This document shows, one piece after another, positions 62,237 through 64,000 of a stretch of 64,000 nt of DNA. The notes below the pieces were generated by a model that had not been told where the DNA came from, searched no databases, and saw nothing but the letters and a program-made list of their open reading frames with translations. Both the position numbers and the translations under genes were made by a program. Position 1 is the stretch's first letter. Every line of letters starts with the position of its first letter. The stretch comes from Marinobacter sp. HL-58 (GTDB taxonomy: Bacteria > Pseudomonadota > Gammaproteobacteria > Pseudomonadales > Oleiphilaceae). The stretch is taken from NCBI RefSeq assembly GCF_001314605.1, contig NZ_LIHP01000002.1, forward strand, positions 1 through 64,000. Reading direction: 5' to 3'.

Positions 62237-62467
62237 ATGTCGCTGAAGGATTCAATGCAACACACATTTCGCAGGCTTTCGGGAGACCTCAGAAAGCGGC
62301 TCGAGCATCTGAACTGTTCACTGGCGGAGCGTGCCCTGCCGGAGGATCGCAAACACCGTGTCAGCGAGATGTCGCTCCACCGAAAGGCGCGGCAGGCGGG
62401 CCAGAAAAGTACGAAGCTCAAGGTGGTTGAGGGTGTCAAAAAGGCTTCCGGTAACAAACAGGCCTGA
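62237..62467 (+). CDS. Small basic protein of unknown function
   Basis: 76 residues rich in Arg, Lys and His (SLKDSMQHTFRRLSGDLRKRLEHL...KHRVSEMSLHRKARQAGQKS). There is a weak purine-rich site before the ATG. It lies between a lipoprotein gene and the tRNA cluster. It could bind nucleic acid, but no family is recognised and it may be spurious. Confidence 0.5.
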   Translation: MSLKDSMQHTFRRLSGDLRKRLEHLNCSLAERALPEDRKHRVSEMSLHRKARQAGQKSTKLKVVEGVKKASGNKQA

Positions 62468-62527
62468 TCAGAAAGTGCACATTTTATAAGGGCTTGCGGG
62501 ATTGTTCAGAAAAATCCCGGAAAAAAT

Positions 62528-62555
62528 TTGACACCGCCAGACAAATGCTTAAAAT
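62528..62555 (+). promoter_or_regulatory. Sigma70 promoter of the tRNA cluster
   Basis: TTGACA, 16 bases, TAAAAT, followed by a GCGCG discriminator typical of growth-rate/stringently controlled stable RNA genes. The start would be about 48 nt before the first tRNA. Confidence 0.88.
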
Positions 62556-62610
62556 GCGCGTCTCACTTGGTTGAGACAGCAACGCTGAATCACCAGTGCG
62601 CTGCGAAAGT

Positions 62611-62686
62611 GGGCGGTTAGCTCAGCTGGGAGAGCATCGCCCTTACAAGGCGAGGGTCACTGGTTCGATCCCAGTACCGCCCACCA
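62611..62686 (+). tRNA. tRNA-Val (anticodon TAC), copy 1
   Basis: A 76-nt cloverleaf: acceptor GGGCGGT/ACCGCCC, D-arm GCTCAGCTGGGAGAGC, anticodon loop CTTACAA, T-arm GGTTCGATCC, encoded CCA. Confidence 0.98.
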
Positions 62687-62755
62687 CTTTTCAGCATCGC
62701 CGGGCCACCCCGCCCGGTTTCAGATCCCTGAGGCCGTTCAGGCCGGGATTGATGC

Positions 62756-62832
62756 GGAGCGGTAGTTCAGCTGGTTAGAATACCGGCCTGTCACGCCGGG
62801 GGTCGCGGGTTCGAGTCCCGTCCGCTCCGCCA
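62756..62832 (+). tRNA. tRNA-Asp (anticodon GTC)
   Basis: A 77-nt cloverleaf: acceptor GGAGCGG/CCGCTCC, anticodon loop CTGTCAC, T-arm GGTTCGAGTCC, encoded CCA. It is 69 nt after the first tRNA-Val, in the same transcript. Confidence 0.98.
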
Positions 62833-62843
62833 TTTTTATTCCC

Positions 62844-62919
62844 GGGTGGTTAGCTCAGCTGGGAGAGCATCGCCCTTACAAGGCGAGGGTCACTGGTTCG
62901 ATCCCAGTACCACCCACCA
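62844..62919 (+). tRNA. tRNA-Val (anticodon TAC), copy 2
   Basis: Identical to copy 1 except for one acceptor base pair changed on both strands (GGGTGGT/ACCACCC), so pairing is kept. Encoded CCA. Confidence 0.98.
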
Positions 62920-62962
62920 TTTTTCCCCTTGTTATTTTGTCGCAATCCAGGTGCTCTGGGTC

Positions 62963-62994
62963 GTCGGATTACGGCTGCGCCTAATCCGACCTAC
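62963..62994. repeat. REP unit
   Basis: GTCGGATTACGGCTGC then GCCTAATCCGACCTAC, 43 nt after the last tRNA. Together with the next unit it forms an inverted pair. Confidence 0.88.
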
Positions 62995-63025
62995 GGGGCA
63001 CGGATGCCGACAATGGCGTAGCCCC

Positions 63026-63057
63026 GTAGGTCGGATTAGGCGCAGCCGTAATCCGAC
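63026..63057. repeat. REP unit, inverted partner
   Basis: GTAGGTCGGATTAG...CCGTAATCCGAC, 31 nt after the previous unit. Fragments AATCCGACAC follow at about 63069-63079. Confidence 0.88.
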
Positions 63058-63098
63058 ACCACGACTCCCAATCCGACACCCTTACCTCGACACCCTTC

Positions 63099-64000
63099 TT
63101 ACTTGCCGATCAACGACTGCCCACAAACCCGGACCACATTTCCATTCACACCGTTCGATGCCGGGTTGCAATACCACGCAATGGCTTCCGCCACGTCTAC
63201 TGGTAATCCACCCTGGGAAAGGCTGTTCATGCGCCGTCCGGCTTCGCGGATGGTGATGGGCATGGCGGCGGTCATCTGGGTTTCGATAAAGCCGGGGGCG
63301 ATGGCGTTAATGGTTACGCCGTTCTTCACCTGTTTTGCCATGGCTTCCACATAGCCGATCACGCCGCATTTGGCAGTGGAGTAGTTGGTCTGGCCAAAGT
63401 TGCCGGCAATGCCGCTGATGGATGAAATGCACACAATGCGGCCGTTCTCCCGCAGCAGTTCCCGGTGCATCAGTTCCTCGTCGATCAGTTCCTCCGCCGT
63501 CAGGTTCACGGCGATGGTCATGTCCCAGAAGTGCTCCGGCATGTTGCCCAGGGTTTTGTCGCGGGTGATGCCGGCGTTGTGAATAACCAGGTCAATGCCG
63601 CCGAAGTGCTCCTGCACGAAGTCTGCAATCTGCTTCGGTGCCCTTTCATCGGTAATGTCACAGGCCAGGGCCTTGCCCTTGATAGCGTCGGTGACTTTCT
63701 GCAGCTCTTCCATGGCCGGCGGAATATCCAGACCGATGACCGTTGCACCGTCCCGGGCCAGCGTTTGCGCAATGGACGCGCCGATGCCTCTCGAAGCACC
63801 GGTTACCAGTGCCACTTTTCCTGTCAGCGGCGCCACCGGATTGGTTGCCGGTGCATCGGTGGACTTGCTGATGCGGGCGACCTGTCCGGACACATAGGCT
63901 GACCGGGCAGAGAGGAAGAAGCGCAAACTGGAGTCCAGCTGCTTTTCCGCGCCAGGCGCTATCCACAGCAGGTTCGCGGTGGCGCCCTTCTTGCCGACTT
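63099..64000 (-). CDS. Long FabG-like 3-oxoacyl-ACP reductase (5' end beyond window)
   Basis: The open frame continues without stop to the window edge (reading VGKKGATANLLWIAPGAEKQ just inside it), so the annotated internal TTG at 63926 is not the true start. The visible ~300 residues hold a linker (SLRFFLSARSAYVSGQV) and a full SDR domain with ALVTGASRGIGASIAQTL, HNAGITRDKTLGNM, ISSISGIAGNFGQTNYSTAKCGV and APGFIETQMTAAM. This fits the high-molecular-weight FabG class with an N-terminal degenerate domain, an acyl-CoA/ACP reductase. A REP pair follows its 3' end. Confidence 0.92.
   Translation of the reverse strand, partial: VGKKGATANLLWIAPGAEKQLDSSLRFFLSARSAYVSGQVARISKSTDAPATNPVAPLTGKVALVTGASRGIGASIAQTLARDGATVIGLDIPPAMEELQKVTDAIKGKALACDITDERAPKQIADFVQEHFGGIDLVIHNAGITRDKTLGNMPEHFWDMTIAVNLTAEELIDEELMHRELLRENGRIVCISSISGIAGNFGQTNYSTAKCGVIGYVEAMAKQVKNGVTINAIAPGFIETQMTAAMPITIREAGRRMNSLSQGGLPVDVAEAIAWYCNPASNGVNGNVVRVCGQSLIGK

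Noticed and set aside
62611..63057. tRNA cluster as an integration site for an island
   Set aside because: Only REPs and a housekeeping reductase follow; no integrase or tRNA 3' duplication was seen except the full second tRNA-Val copy.

Overview
The window looks like a chromosomal stretch of a marine gammaproteobacterium, most likely Marinobacter or a close relative. This is inferred from gene content and order: an MvaT-type silencer, paired flagellins followed by flaG-fliD-fliS, a gspN-gspC-gspD block, groESL, purEK, and many short REP-type palindromes. No database search was possible, so the genus is an inference.

Region 1 (1-15047) is the AT-rich, IS-scarred end of a surface polysaccharide (O-antigen/capsule) locus. 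It opens with a murA-murB pair bracketed by two related IS5-like elements, followed by a decayed IS30-family element. Then come glycosyltransferases, a Wzy-like polymerase, an IS3 remnant, more glycosyltransferases and a polysaccharide-locus protein of unknown role. It ends with a trio encoding a 4-ketosugar reductase, an initiating phosphoglycosyltransferase and a WbpM/FlaA1-type 4,6-dehydratase. The trio predicts a glycan started on a UDP-2,6-dideoxy-HexNAc such as QuiNAc.

Region 2 (15048-23540) is accessory. It holds a DUF4160/DUF2442 pair set between two copies of a large palindromic repeat, cysC with a SLC13-type permease, an AbiE-type toxin-antitoxin pair, a beta-CASP metallo-beta-lactamase nuclease that carries an in-frame double REP insertion, a UDP-HexNAc dehydrogenase, and an MvaT-like xenogeneic silencer.

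Region 3 (23541-37751) holds a CheY-CheC/diguanylate cyclase operon, a secreted protein of unknown function, exonuclease I, a TPR/methyltransferase-like protein, two divergent flagellin genes with different predicted sigma-factor promoters (sigma54 and sigma28), flaG, fliD and fliS, and a periplasmic binding protein.

Region 4 (37752-64000) is mostly core genome: argG, an AraC regulator, a response regulator, yajQ, an ampG-like permease, a REP-associated tyrosine transposase (RAYT), an alkyltransferase-like protein, an SDR, fxsA, groESL, gspN-C-D, a LemA/M48 operon, an EAL protein, sodB, purK and purE, three envelope or unknown proteins, a Val-Asp-Val tRNA cluster, and the 3' part of a long FabG-like reductase that runs off the window.

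Four families of self-complementary repeats thread the window. These are the REPs (GTAGGTCGGATTAG...CTAATCCGAC, 14 units), a ~100-nt palindrome with a conserved core and covarying arms (P, 4 copies), a ~110-nt hairpin with perfect 25-29 bp variable arms around a conserved ~54-nt loop (H, 3 copies), and a GGGGTCAGACCCC hairpin (T, 3 copies). REPs supply the stop codon of four genes and have entered one coding sequence in frame. Together with the RAYT gene they are the most unusual feature of the window.
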